Below, piece by piece: positions 33,983 through 44,500 of a DNA stretch of 64,000 nt (within the stretch, counting starts at the first letter, position 1; every line of letters begins with the position of its first letter). Where the stretch lies: positions 39,365,397-39,429,396 of the forward strand of contig JAVIAB010000139.1 in assembly GCA_032433765.1 (NCBI GenBank), read 5' to 3'. The notes beneath the pieces were generated by a model. That model saw nothing but the letters and a program-made list of their open reading frames with translations. It did no database searches and was not told the origin of the DNA. The position numbers and the translations under genes are program-made. The stretch is from Megaustenia siamemsis. Lineage: Eukaryota; Mollusca; Gastropoda; Stylommatophora; Ariophantidae.

Positions 33983-34565
33983 TTGTTGCCAGTACATGTT
34001 CTTTATTCTTCTTAGATATTTGCTGTCTACGTTTATGCCTTCTAGAATTTTGATTATTTCTTGGTGCTTAACTTTGTTAAAGGTTTTGTTATAATCTATG
34101 AAACATAGGTATAGATTTTTTTCACCTCTATGGCTCTTTCTGCTAAAGATCTTATGATGCATATGGCATTGCTCGTTCCTTTACCTCTAAGAAAACCACA
34201 CTGTTCATCATTAATTTCTGGACTGATTTTGTTTCGCTCTCTTCATATGATGATTCTTAGTACTATCATCATGCGAAAAGTGGGAACCAAAATGAGTCTA
34301 GAAATTAATTAAAACGTTACAAATATAATTAAACTAAAATCTGAAGGCAAACATAACAGAAGAGTGTTGACATAAACCAATTGTTATATGCAACTCAGAA
34401 AGCAGATTAACGATATTTTTTTTAACTTTATAATTGTCGTCTGCATTGCATAACAGTGTTAAAGTAATTAAATTATATATTTTTTTTTAAACCCAGAAAG
34501 TCGTAAAATAACACAAGAAACTTATAAATTACAACAAATCTCTCAAGAACCTAGAATGTGATTTC

Positions 34566-34821
34566 GTTCGTTCGTTCGCTTTCGTCAGCTTTGACCTCTG
34601 ACGAAGTCCCACCCACTCAATTTTGTGGGACTGAATTTTGCGTGTAAAGTCTGTTTTATCCATTACAGGATGCCCCTCGCCATGCAGGCAGATTTACTCC
34701 GACTTCAGAGGTACTAATTTTTAGGGAATTAGTAAAACCCAGGTGTCCTCGCCAGGGTACGAACCCCGGCTGTTGCCGTGGTAAGCCAACCGCCTATCGA
34801 TTGCGCTAACCGGACACCCAC
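34566..34821 (-). mobile_element. SINE-2 copy, full length
   Basis: A 256-bp minus-strand element with a 12-bp perfect target-site duplication, GAATGTGATTTC (34554-34565 and 34822-34833). Its head on the minus strand is GGGTGTCCGGTTAGCGCAAT then GGGGTTCGTACCC (A- and B-box positions of a tRNA). The body has a central region shared with another SINE at 56915-57190. It ends in CGAACGAACGAACGA. Confidence 0.93.
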
Positions 34822-34839
34822 GAATGTGATTTCAATATC

Positions 34840-35653
34840 GAAACCCAAATGTAAAATAAAAGACATTAGAAATCCTCAGACATAGTAACCTCTCAAAACG
34901 TAGCTTCCAGCTCAGAACGTAACTAAACACTAGAATTGAAATGTTGCTCAGTCTTCACAACTGAAAATGCAAATTGAATACCTCAATCAAGAATATAACT
35001 CACATATAACATCTCATATGACAACTTAAATGTTACAGCTTAGAGTGTAAAACACTTTACAACATAACATGTAAATTAAATAATTACAACTCAGAACTAA
35101 TATTAAATATCACACCTCAGGAGCAAATACAAATTCACAACCCAGAAGGAAAATTAAATTTCATAAAAAACTGCGATTGTGATCAGGAGTGATATACAAT
35201 TATTCCTGTTTGAATGAGAACTCAAGAATTGATGAAAAAGATGTTCCATAAAGGCACGAATTTGAAATAAAGCGACACACGAGTAGAAGAGGGCGAATAG
35301 ATAGATATTTTACAGCAAACTTTTGTTCTGTATCAGATTTTAATGGAACGGGATAGTGAGTTGATCTTGTTCGCTATTGTTTAGAATACAAATTCTGAAT
35401 TTATATTTTCTTGACCTTATTTGGACGTCAAAAGGACGAAATTGCTGGCATTTTTTCACGCTCATCTGATGATCACAGTCAGTTCGCTGTTGAGAACCGC
35501 TCTATATCTCGTTTTTGTTCTTTAAATTCAAATTGAGATGAATTAATTTGTTTAACATGTGCTTCCCTTTACTTTTTTGTTCTCATTCCAGAGACCTTTT
35601 AGAATAAAAATGTTGGTTAAGTCCCTTATTCAAATAGCTGAAACATCTAATTG

Positions 35654-35655
<2 letters not shown>
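34840..35655. other. unassigned AT-rich spacer
   Basis: Contains loosely repeated CAACTCAGAA, CTCACAACT and AACTTAAATG words, but no clean tandem period and no coding similarity. Confidence 0.45.

Positions 35656-35659
<4 letters not shown>

Positions 35660-35719
<60 letters not shown>
35660..35719. repeat. (AT)n microsatellite, about 60 bp
   Basis: Uninterrupted AT dinucleotides. Confidence 0.97.
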
Positions 35720-35721
<2 letters not shown>

Positions 35722-35889
35722 GTTCAAAATTCATCGAGGTCTGTTCACTTTTTAACAAACTGACGAACTGACTAACTAACTATAATAACTTAACAGGATA
35801 TCGGCACAAATATAAAATATTGTGCGGGACCGATGTAAAGTTGGAAGCAACAAAGTTGAAACCTAGAAATATATACATAACGTTTTATA

Positions 35890-37010
35890 TAGGCAGCTTT
35901 ACGAAAAGAGGAGGCAGTACAAAATTATAAACATTTCGGTCACAGGCATTAGTCGGTGTGATAAGGAAGAAACACATACAAGACAAGTACACATTTAAAT
36001 AGACGCATCTCTACTTAGCTTCAATCAGAGCCATGTGAAGAGATCGTAACGAGGTCCAAAAATGTAGTGTGAACCCTTGATCCGTAAGTGGCCAGATAAT
36101 ATACCACTATTAATCACATGACTACACAGAAAGAGAAGGAAGTACATTGATTTCCAATAGGAACAGCGGAATGCGGTTAAAGGATGTAACTAAAACAGAA
36201 GGGGAAGGAGAATCCCTAGAAAAAGACTGGACTGGAAGGCCACTTACGAGGTGGGAATATTATACAGGTAAAGGGAGAAAGGTAGAAACTAAAGCAAAAC
36301 AAATATGATAGAAAGAATTAAAGGAATGTATCCCTCACGGATGAGGAGAGCTATGACGGGCTGTTAGTCGGTTCTCCAGGGCGAGTCGGCTGAAGTCATC
36401 AGAGTAGGATGCTTTACCAGTGACCAGAACATCGTTATGGCTCAGGTGATTTAGAAGATTTAAAGTTGGTGGAGACTGGAGTACAGTCATCCCTCGCTAC
36501 TTCGCGGTTCATTTATCGTGGCCTCAGTACATCGCGGATTGTTCAAAAATTCAAAATTGAGGAATTATTATTAAAAAAACATTATTTTATGTATGTTATT
36601 TATACTCATCATCATCATTTTATGTATGTTATTTATACTCATCACCATCATTTTATGTATGTTATTTATACTATTAATATTTTATTTTATGTTTGAAACT
36701 ATTCTTTAATGTTCTAATGATAAAATACGCACTTATATGGTTTCATATACACTTATTGATATTATACATACACAAAAAATGTACGTATGTTAAAAATGAG
36801 AGGGTGACACTACTTCGCGGTTTTTCACTTATCGCGGCCGGTTCTGGTCCCTATTAACCGCGATAACTGAGGGATTACTGTACCAGAGTATCGAGATATT
36901 TTGTAGAGGCGCTCTCTTAAACAATTGCCTAAACGAATACCTTCCTCACCAAGACACGTCTTTTGACAACGTTTACTGAACTGAACTAACCAACTATAAA
37001 GCAGCAAACT
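35890..37010 (-). pseudogene. Penelope-like element remnant, GIY-YIG domain split by a MITE
   Basis: On the minus strand the right-hand piece (37007-36883) reads CLGEEGIRLGNCLRERLYKI, aligning with a GIY-YIG start (YIG.TG.RL..R..EHLY). The left-hand piece (36465-36330) continues LNHLSHNDVLVTGKASYSDD and LALENRLTARHSS, then GIHSFNSF after a stop. The same C-terminal pattern, LENRLIAR..TLQPKGIHS, occurs in the PLE copy at 50040-50716. A hammerhead-like hairpin follows at 35931-35960. The domain is cut at 36484-36880 by a Tigger-like MITE. Confidence 0.72.
36484..36880. mobile_element. Tigger/pogo-like MITE
   Basis: A 397-bp element with terminal inverted repeats CAGTCATCCCTCGCTACTTC on the left and the complement of CAGTAATCCCTCAGTTATCG on the right, each followed by a GCGG-type word. 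It is flanked by TA on both sides (36482-36483, 36881-36882). These ends are of the Tc1/mariner-Tigger type. No transposase. Inside is a 33-bp unit (ATGTATGTTATTTATACTCA..) repeated three times at 36576-36672. Confidence 0.85.
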
Positions 37011-37110
37011 AGCATCAAACCATTCAGAATATAACTCGTGTAATCAAATACCGCCACCGGAACATGCCCATGAAACTTTTACTTGTCTGCGTCTGTTATT
37101 ATTTTGTAAG

Positions 37111-37117
<7 letters not shown>

Positions 37118-37168
<51 letters not shown>
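37118..37168. repeat. (TC)n microsatellite, about 52 bp
   Basis: Uninterrupted TC dinucleotides, directly followed by dispersed repeat Y. Confidence 0.96.
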
Positions 37169-37171
<3 letters not shown>

Positions 37172-37385
37172 GATCAGGACTCAATCAGAGTATGATTCCA
37201 GACTCTCACATGAAGTCAGCTGTCAGGTTAAGTGTGTTGATCGCACCCACAGACAGAACATTACAATTAGTCTGCCAGATCCACTTTGATTGAACACCCT
37301 TTAAAACGTTGCACTGTGTTCTGTGCCAGTGGCCCAGTGCATCCGAATTAAGCCAGCATTTTATTCAGGTTAGCGTATAACCATA
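37169..37385 (+). repeat. dispersed repeat Y, copy 1
   Basis: Matches the minus strand of 55300-55625 over about 210 bp: GCGATCAGGACTCAATCAGA, CACATGAAGTCAGCTGT, GTTGCACTGTGTTCTG. Class unknown. Neither copy has an intact frame with a known domain on the shared part. Confidence 0.75.
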
Positions 37386-37389
37386 TAAG

Positions 37390-37900
37390 GTAAGATTCAA
37401 GTTTCAACTGAAAGAAATATTAGCACAGCATAACTTATTGTAAAAACTGATATCGTCTTCATACACAAAAGTTGTTGTAAATTGGCTTCAGTAAAACTAC
37501 GAAAGATAATTCTGTGAGTGACAAGGAATCCTTGTTCTTTAATGATGTTCGCAAATCTATATTGTAACGCTGTACCAACTGCTTTCAATTGTAATAAATA
37601 TAATTATCCTAGAGTAAAGCTTTGGGGATTTCTCCATTTGCGATGCATTTTTGTATGCGTCAATTTATCTGTTGGTATGCACCGTAAAAGTTGTCTTGGC
37701 AGAGTAACTTGTAATTCCGTTGTTCTCTTTATATTATGACTTTTCAATGACAAAACTGTCTGTTTCATTGATTGAGTTTTAAAAGATAAAGTGTTACTGT
37801 TCCATTTATCTTCTTCAACTACCATAACTTCTGGAGTAAGTGATTGTGTCTATCTACCGTTTGATTTCACATTTGTTTGTTAGTTCAGCTTTTTGACTGT
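37390..37900. other. unassigned spacer
   Basis: No gene or repeat recognised. Confidence 0.45.
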
Positions 37901-37904
37901 GTAC

Positions 37905-38940
37905 CATCATCATTATATGAGATACCGGTTGGTGTCGGCGATCATGTCCTTCAATAATGCCCTATCCATTGTACATCGTATAAATTCTGCTGTTGACTGT
38001 TTTCCATGTCATGACACAAGGGCTGATTTATCTAGTATCTTCTCTCTTTGTCGTCGGTGATCTCCCTCTCCATATTTTTGGCACTTGTAACCAAATAACC
38101 GAAAATCACGTGCTGAAGGTTTGTAAAATTTATGGTCACTAACACCATATTCCCATACGCCACTTGTGGTGACGGGGGTACTTTACTTTTTTTTACTGTA
38201 ACCAAATATTTCAATTTGTTTCATCTCATAATATGATCCAAAAATCTAGATTGTTTCTTTCTGATATTTCTTAGAAGCTCTCTTTTTGTGTTTGCCTCTT
38301 TGAGAATTTCCTCGCTGATCCTTTTAGTTGTCCAGGGAACTCTCGACATTCTTTCTGAGAAATCCTATCTCTGTAGCTTCTAAGTGCTTTTTTCGGTTGT
38401 TTGTCCACTGTCCTTAGTTCGCTTCCATAGAACAGAGTTGGCCTCTTTATAGCCCCGCCGAACTCTCTTTCTAACTTCTATTGTCATAGACTGGTTGCAC
38501 AAGACGTTTTTCATTTTCTGAAATGCTATTTTGGCCTGCGATGAAGTGATGAAGTGTAACTTCCACTTCACTCTGCATTATTGGTGGTCGTGTGTCTTTA
38601 TGTGAATTGTTTAGCTTTGGTCTTTCATCATCATAGAGTTGACTGACATATTCTCTCCATCTTTCCATTATCTTCTTTTGTCCCATTATTATATTTCCTT
38701 CTTTTGATTTCATGAATTCAGAAAATGTAACTTCTTTTCTTCCTGTTAATTCGTTTAATTGGTTGTGCATACATTTTGTATATTTCTTATGTTGTTTTTT
38801 CCATTTCTTGACATTTCAACTTAACCGTCCTTCCTCTGCTTCTCTGCATTTTTTTTTTATTTTTCGTACCATACCGTTCTTTTTATCTGCTTTGTATTAT
38901 TTATCTTTGCTTCCTGCGATCTGTTTTTTATTTCATATTC
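37905..38940 (-). mobile_element. LINE-D, internally deleted, with nested SINE-1
   Basis: Minus-strand copy. It starts with a degenerate ATCATC tail and runs through the post-RT region. At about 38545 it jumps from SQAKIAFQKMKNVLCN to the pre-RT region (NQLNELTGRKEVTFSEF, ERWREYVSQLYDDERPKLNN). The whole reverse transcriptase core is missing. The deletion breakpoints differ from those in the LINE-D at 31219-32605. Confidence 0.82.
38098..38196 (+). mobile_element. SINE-1, 5'-truncated, nested in LINE-D
   Basis: Only the last 99 bp of SINE-1, from AAAATCACGTGCTGAAGG to the T run. It is flanked by a perfect 12-bp duplication, TGTAACCAAATA (38086-38097 and 38197-38208). Truncation from the 5' side indicates target-primed reverse transcription that stopped early. 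It lacks the tRNA promoter. Confidence 0.93.
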
Positions 38941-39175
38941 TCTGGTTATAATTATATAATAATTTCTTCTCCATTGCCTTACACTGCATTCCATTCGGTA
39001 AAGTCAGTGCACTTCCTCACTGATATTAGCTTTCCCAACTCAATAAGTCAGGGACCCATTTTTATTTTTGTTTGGTTTGACTGGAGAATGGTAGGCAGGA
39101 ACTAAACTCTCATTTTGACATCACCAGTACAGCACCCAAGCTATTACACCACCTCTCATAGATGTTCCTTTCATG

Positions 39176-39370
39176 CTTCGTGGTGTATGGGGAATATAAT
39201 ATTAGTCACCATATTTTTCTGTAACCAACAACACTTTTTATGGATGTTATGGTCGGTATCATTCAAGGCTGTCTTACCTTTCTAGAAAATTCCGGTACAA
39301 ATTTAAGGCTGGGTGAACCTAGCAGCCGCCGATAGGGATCAAACCCAACCACTTGTTCTTTGTATTTTAA
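39176..39370 (-). mobile_element. diverged SINE-1 relative
   Basis: The minus-strand body order is preserved: GTGTATGGGGAATAT, a GTTATGGTCGGTATCA word, TTCCGGTAC, AAGGCTGGGTGAACC, GGGATCAAACCC. The tRNA head is lost or unrecognisable at the right end, where a TTTAG repeat begins. Confidence 0.6.
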
Positions 39371-39372
39371 TT

Positions 39373-39464
39373 GTTTAGTTTAGTTTAGTTTAGTTTAATT
39401 TAGCTTAGTTTAGTTTAGTTTAGTTTAGTTTAGTTTAGTTTAGTTTAGTTTAGTTTAGTTTAGT
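39373..39464. repeat. (TTTAG)n pentanucleotide repeat
   Basis: About 18 units of GTTTA with a few variants (TTAAT, TAGCT). It is pentameric, so it does not match the TTAGGG telomere repeat of most animals. Confidence 0.95.
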
Positions 39465-39918
39465 CGACATGTCATCCTAATTGCACATTGAACAAGTTCA
39501 TAAGTGCTCAGATCGCTTCCAAAAAAAAATCCCTTAATGTGTAGCGACTAACTACACCGGTGTTGTATTGGTTGATAAGTCTTCTTTGGATTTTCTACGC
39601 AGCGTTCTTTTCTGGCATTCCTCCCACCTATACATGATGTTCGTGAAGCCTGTTCAAGGTTGAGGAATCGGGGTCAGTTTTTGATTCGTTTTTTTTTTTC
39701 ATCCTGCGTCTCTAAGACTCCATAGCGATCCATTGCCCTTCGGCACTCAACAACAGCCAAACTGGCAAGTCGTTGGAGTCCAGTTCATTAACTAGTGAAC
39801 TTTCGGAGTATCCTCTATCAGCGGTAAATTAAACAAGTCAATGACAAAAATACTATAAGGTAACTTCTGAAGGAGCATAAACAGAACATTTCCATCGTAC
39901 ACATAATTGACATGTTAG

Positions 39919-40290
39919 GATTATGGTTAGTCGAAGGCCCCGGTATCATTACAAACGAATTAAAATCCATAATTGCTTAACTGCGTGACAGAAAAAAACA
40001 TCCGAATTAAGCCTCAGCTCATTGAAGGATCCAAACAATGAAAGGCGACCGCAGTCCCCATCATAGCAGCTACAGCATACGCCAGAAGACATCAGGCAAA
40101 GAGACAATGAAAGAGAACGCAGTTGAACTGTCCTTCGTCATACGATATCATCATTCATCGTAAGAATCGAAATATCGAAACATGATCTGGATGGAAGATA
40201 CAGTTCACGGTGTGCGCAGAGCACTAAACTCAGTAGCTCCTACTGCAAGCCAGACTTAGAATGTGAGGAAACTGTAAAATGGAACACTTT
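39919..40290 (+). repeat. dispersed repeat X, copy 2
   Basis: Longest plus-strand copy of the family shared with 20839 and 57858-58330: GGCCCCGGTATCATTACAAA, CGATATCATCATTCATCGTA, AACTCAGTAGCTC. One frame near 40200 reads VRRALNSVAPTASQT, against VHRALNSVALAASGT in the 58-kb copy. The protein-level match suggests ancestral coding. Confidence 0.68.
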
Positions 40291-40497
40291 TCAGATAGAG
40301 CCTCAAGGTTCTTGCCGCCTTTCCGGCACACTGACCGGTATTCCAATGATCTGATCATTTGCGAATGCTTGACTTAGTTATTAGAAGACAGATTTATGAA
40401 ACCAAAACTACCAATTCTCGATCAGAATGACGTGTTTTCAGATACTGAATCATCAGTAAACTGAATTTATTTTTAAAAAATCTCTGCAACCAATTTT

Positions 40498-40622
40498 TAG
40501 AGGCTGGGTGAACCCCGGAGCCTTGTCAGTCCGAAAAAAAATCCGCCATTGCGGGGGATCGAAACCGGACCCTTCTGGTCAGGAAGCGAGCACACTAACC
40601 ACTCAGCCACCGAGGGTCCTGT
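40498..40622 (-). mobile_element. tRNA-like SINE fragment
   Basis: On the minus strand: CTCGGTGGCTGAGTGGTTAG (A-box region of a tRNA-Ser/Leu-like head), then a GGTTTCGATCCCC B box, then TTTTTTTCGGACTGACAAGG and GGGGTTCACCCAGCCT, which resembles the SINE-1 body. Distinct head from SINE-1. Confidence 0.6.
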
Positions 40623-40879
40623 GTACCTCGTTTTAAAAATTGATGAACGTAAATAATGATAAGAAGAGCACATACCAGCTCGCCTAAAAATCCTAGTACG
40701 ATGAAGATGAGTACCTGACTCCCCTACTATACTAAAATATGTCACGTGACACTATTAAATAAAGAGCAACTTGAAAACGGCCAAAAGTACTGTGAGAACG
40801 GAGACTGCGGGTTTTTTAAAATACTGCGCGCTTGTGGGTCTGCCATGAGTGAGGTGAAATCGATTATTTTACTCAGTAG

Positions 40880-41200
40880 CTAGTAGTAATCAGAAATCAG
40901 AACTACGTTGCCAAACATACTTAAGTATCTTACAGTGGACTGTAATGTATTACTGTTACAACACGGCCCCGACGTTGATCTGGGTTGACTGGCCACGTGA
41001 GACAACCTTTCTGAGAAACGTTTGCCATGAAGATAAATTTCGTTTCCTCGCCAAGTCAAACAGAGTGATTTCGTTTTGTGTTTTATCTCTCTTCCACTGT
41101 TGCCCTTTGGTGTCCTTAAGTACATCAATCTCCAGTAATGAAATAAAACAGCTGAAAAAGAACAACTTCATTGACTACAATTATTGGAAAGCCCCAACTA
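40880..41200. other. spacer with weak similarity to palindrome arms
   Basis: A stretch from about 40985 (GACTGGCCACGTGAGACA.. to TTATCTCTCTTCCACTGTTG) is loosely similar to the left arm of the palindrome at 47681-48330. Frames on both strands are open for 80-105 codons but show no domain. Confidence 0.35.
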
Positions 41201-41384
41201 TGAAAGTGGGAGAAATATTTCACGAGAGAACTGGTTATTTCCCTTTCTTTATTAAAATGTAATGATCAAACACAAAAGATCATGTTATCACGGAAGTACA
41301 TAAATGTCAGACACCAGAAGTTGGTTATTTTATTCTTCACTTTCAATTTGTCAAAATACATCTCTTCTTTGTGGAGCTGATCTT

Positions 41385-41475
41385 TATCGTCGCTTACCGT
41401 GCCAACTGGCATTTGTGATCATGTCTTTACACAACTTTAGTTATCTAGAGTTCTTTATCTCGTAGACTTCCTACC
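41385..41475 (-). mobile_element. LINE-D/E 3'-end scrap
   Basis: Resembles the 3' end of LINE-E: CCAACTGGCATTTGTGATCATGTC.. then ACACAACTTTAGTTATC. Too short to assign to one family. Confidence 0.45.
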
Positions 41476-41514
41476 TAACAGTCCTTTTAATACTTCTGAT
41501 ATGAAGTATATATT

Positions 41515-41589
41515 TATATACTATATATATTTTAACCCATCTTACATATTTTAACCCGTCTTATATATTTAACCCGTCTCATATTTTAA
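41515..41589. repeat. 18-bp TTTAACCCGTCTTATATA minisatellite, left part
   Basis: Four to five units of TTTAACCC(G/A)TCT(T/C)(A)CATA type. The array continues at 44752 on the far side of the LINE, showing that it pre-dates the insertion. Confidence 0.92.
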
Positions 41590-44500
41590 GTTTCCGGTTG
41601 TTTCCAAAATGGAGGAATTATTTTTCTCCGGCTTGGTATAGAACCGTTGATCAGAGGTTTAACAAGCCGCTATCGTAAAAACGATGTTGTTAATGAAACG
41701 TAGACCTGATACAGAATGTGTAAATTAGCAGTAGATAGTAGTGATAGTTTTTTCGGCCCTAAAACAACAACAAAAATAGGATTCTGGAATGTGCGAACAA
41801 TGGCCGCTCCGACGAAACATGCACAGGTCGCGAGCGAGATGGACAGATACGATCTAGATATTTTAGGATTAAGCGAAATGCGCTGGCCTGGAACAGGTAG
41901 GAGATCTATTGATAATAAAATAGTAGTTTTTTCTGGAAGGGAAGATGGAAAACACCGTGAAGGAGTAGGCATAATGATGACAGACAAAGCTGCAAGAAGT
42001 TTATTAGAATGGGAACCGATAAATAGCCGTCTGATACGAACACGATACAAAACAAAACATGGAAGACTTTCAATTATTCAATGTTATGCGCCTACTAACG
42101 AAGCTGATGATGAAGTTAAGGATGATTTTTATAACCAACTGCAACAACTTATAAACAAAATACCAAAACACGATCTTTTAATTGTAATGGGAGACTTCAA
42201 CGCCAAAGTAGGACAAGATAACGCAGGAGTGGAACATGTGATGGGGAGAGAAGGCTGTAATACAACAAGTCAGAATGGAGAAAGATTGATAGAATTATGT
42301 TTAATAGAAAATTTAGTTATAGGTGGGACATTATTTCCACATAAAAATATTCACAAAACAACATGGATATCTCCTGATGATAGAACATCAAATCAAATTG
42401 ACCACCTATGTATTAAACAACAATTCAGATCATCATTAATAGATGTAAGAGCATACAGAGGTGCTGATGTTAATAGTGACCACAACCTGTGCATTGGGAA
42501 AATAAGATTAAAATTTAGAAACCAACAGAAGAGGTCAATTACACATAAAATTGATAGTCATAAACTGAAAGATGAAGCAATAAAGGAAAAGTTTAACATA
42601 GAGCTAAGTAATTGTTATTCAGCACTTGGTGAAATAGACTTAGATATCAATGAAATGTGGGACTCACAGAGCAAAATACTAATGACAGCAGCAGAAGCAA
42701 GTGCTGGACTGAAGAAAATGGAAAAACGAGCTTGGATCTCAGACACCACATGGAAATACATCAAAGAAAGAAGAGAAGCGAAGAGAGCCATGACTAATGT
42801 AAAGACAGATCTTGGAAAGGTTCTGGCAAAAGCAACATACAAAGAATTAGACAACAAAGTGAAAAGTTCGGCAAGAAGAGATACAAGAGCTTATATAGAC
42901 AACTTGGCAGAGAAAGCAGAGACAGCTGCAATTACAGGAGACAGCAGAACTCTTTATACTGTACAAAAGATGCTGACAAACACCTATACATCCAGTGGAA
43001 CACCAATTCTAGACAAATCTGGATTAATGCTAACAACAAGCGCAGACATAAAAGCCCGTTGGGCGGAACACTTCAAAGAAATTCTTAACCGTCCACTACC
43101 TCACAGTTTAATAGATTTTGAAGCTGAAACACCAGCAGCAGAATTAGATGTAAATTTAGATGACTTCACCTTGAGTGAAATAGAAACCACCTTAAAGCTA
43201 ATGACCAATAACAAGGCTGCTGGAGAGGATAAGTTAACAGCTGAGATCCTCAAGGCAATTGATAGCCATAATTTAATGCATCTCCAAAAAATGTTCAACA
43301 TCATTTGGAAAACAGAGAAGACGCCTCATAAATGGAAAAAAGGAATCATTGTTAAGATCCCAAAAAAGGGCAATCTTAGAGATTGTAACAATTGGAGAGG
43401 CGTGACACTTTTGTCAGTTGCCTCAAAATTATTCTGTAAAATCATCCTAAATAGAATAAAGGATTTAATAGATACAGTAATGCGTGAAGAACAGGCTGGG
43501 TTTAGAAAAGGGAGAAGCTGTCTTGACCACATTTTCACTCTACGACTTATATTGGAGGAACACATTGAAAAGCAAAAACCTTTTGTACTTAACTTCATCG
43601 ACTTCAAAAAAGCATTTGATAGTATTCATAGAGATTCTTTGTGGAAAATTCTGAAGCAATATGGCTTACCATCAAAAATCATAAATATTATCAAAGACAT
43701 GTATGATGGTTACACATGTGCAGTTCGAACAGAGGAAGGACTGAGCGAATGTTTCCCAATAGAAACTGGGGTTAAACAAGGATGTATTTTATCGCCCTTG
43801 TTATTTGGAATTGTTATGGACTTCATAATGAAGAAATGCTGCACTGGTAATAAAGGCATCGAATGGATACAAGGAGACCATTTGGAGGACCTGGACTTTG
43901 CTGATGACATAGTTCTCATCAGCAATCAGATAAAAACGATGCAGGAAAACACAAATGAACTATCATCAATAGCCAGCAAAATTGGGCTTGAGGTCAATCA
44001 TGAAAAGACTAAAGTCATGAAAAGTTTAATTCCAACAAGTGACAAAATATACATGGAAAACAAACCAGTAGAAGAGATCGATCACTTCATCTATCTTGGA
44101 AGTCACATTGATCGAGAAGGGGATACGAGCAAAGAAATTAGAATCAGACTGGCTAAAGCAGCAATGTCTTTCAGAAGCCTTGAAAAGTTGTGGAAATCAA
44201 AACTCATTAGCACAAACACAAAACTTAGGCTATTCAAATCAAATGTACTATCAACCCTTACGTATGCGTGTGAAAGCTGGAAAACAACAAGAGATATAGA
44301 AACAAAGTTGAACGCATTCGAAAATAAATGTCTAAGGAAAATACTTGGTATAGAATGGAACGAATTCAAAACAAACGAGGAAATTAGAGAAATCGCCAAT
44401 CAACCACTAATATCTTCAGTAATAAAGAAAAGACGATGGTCATACGTTGGACATGTGATGAGAAGAGATAATAATCGAATAGCAAAGCAAGCCCTCATAT

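Larger units (their letters stand above)
30749..34308 (-). mobile_element. LINE-E (outer), split by LINE-D and another LINE-E
   Basis: One minus-strand insertion bounded by TTAAAACGTT (30739-30748 and 34309-34318). Its own sequence is in three pieces: 30749-31218, 32617-33080 and 33995-34308 (about 1.25 kb), running from the GAT-type 3' tail up into the reverse transcriptase. The last piece reads LYLCFIDYNKTFNKVKHQE, which is RT motif A with the usual AFD changed to TFN. Stops and frameshifts are present throughout. Confidence 0.88.

Noticed and set aside
33081..34308. Head-to-tail tandem LINE-E array by unequal crossing-over
   Set aside because: The 12-bp duplication TTGTTGCCAGTA and the outer duplication TTAAAACGTT fit nested insertion better.
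39373..39464. Interstitial telomere repeat
   Set aside because: The unit is GTTTA/TTTAG, five bases, not the TTAGGG expected in most animals.
40945..41262. 105-aa plus-strand frame as a host gene
   Set aside because: No domain or signal, the opposite strand is also open, and the region has weak similarity to a palindromic repeat.
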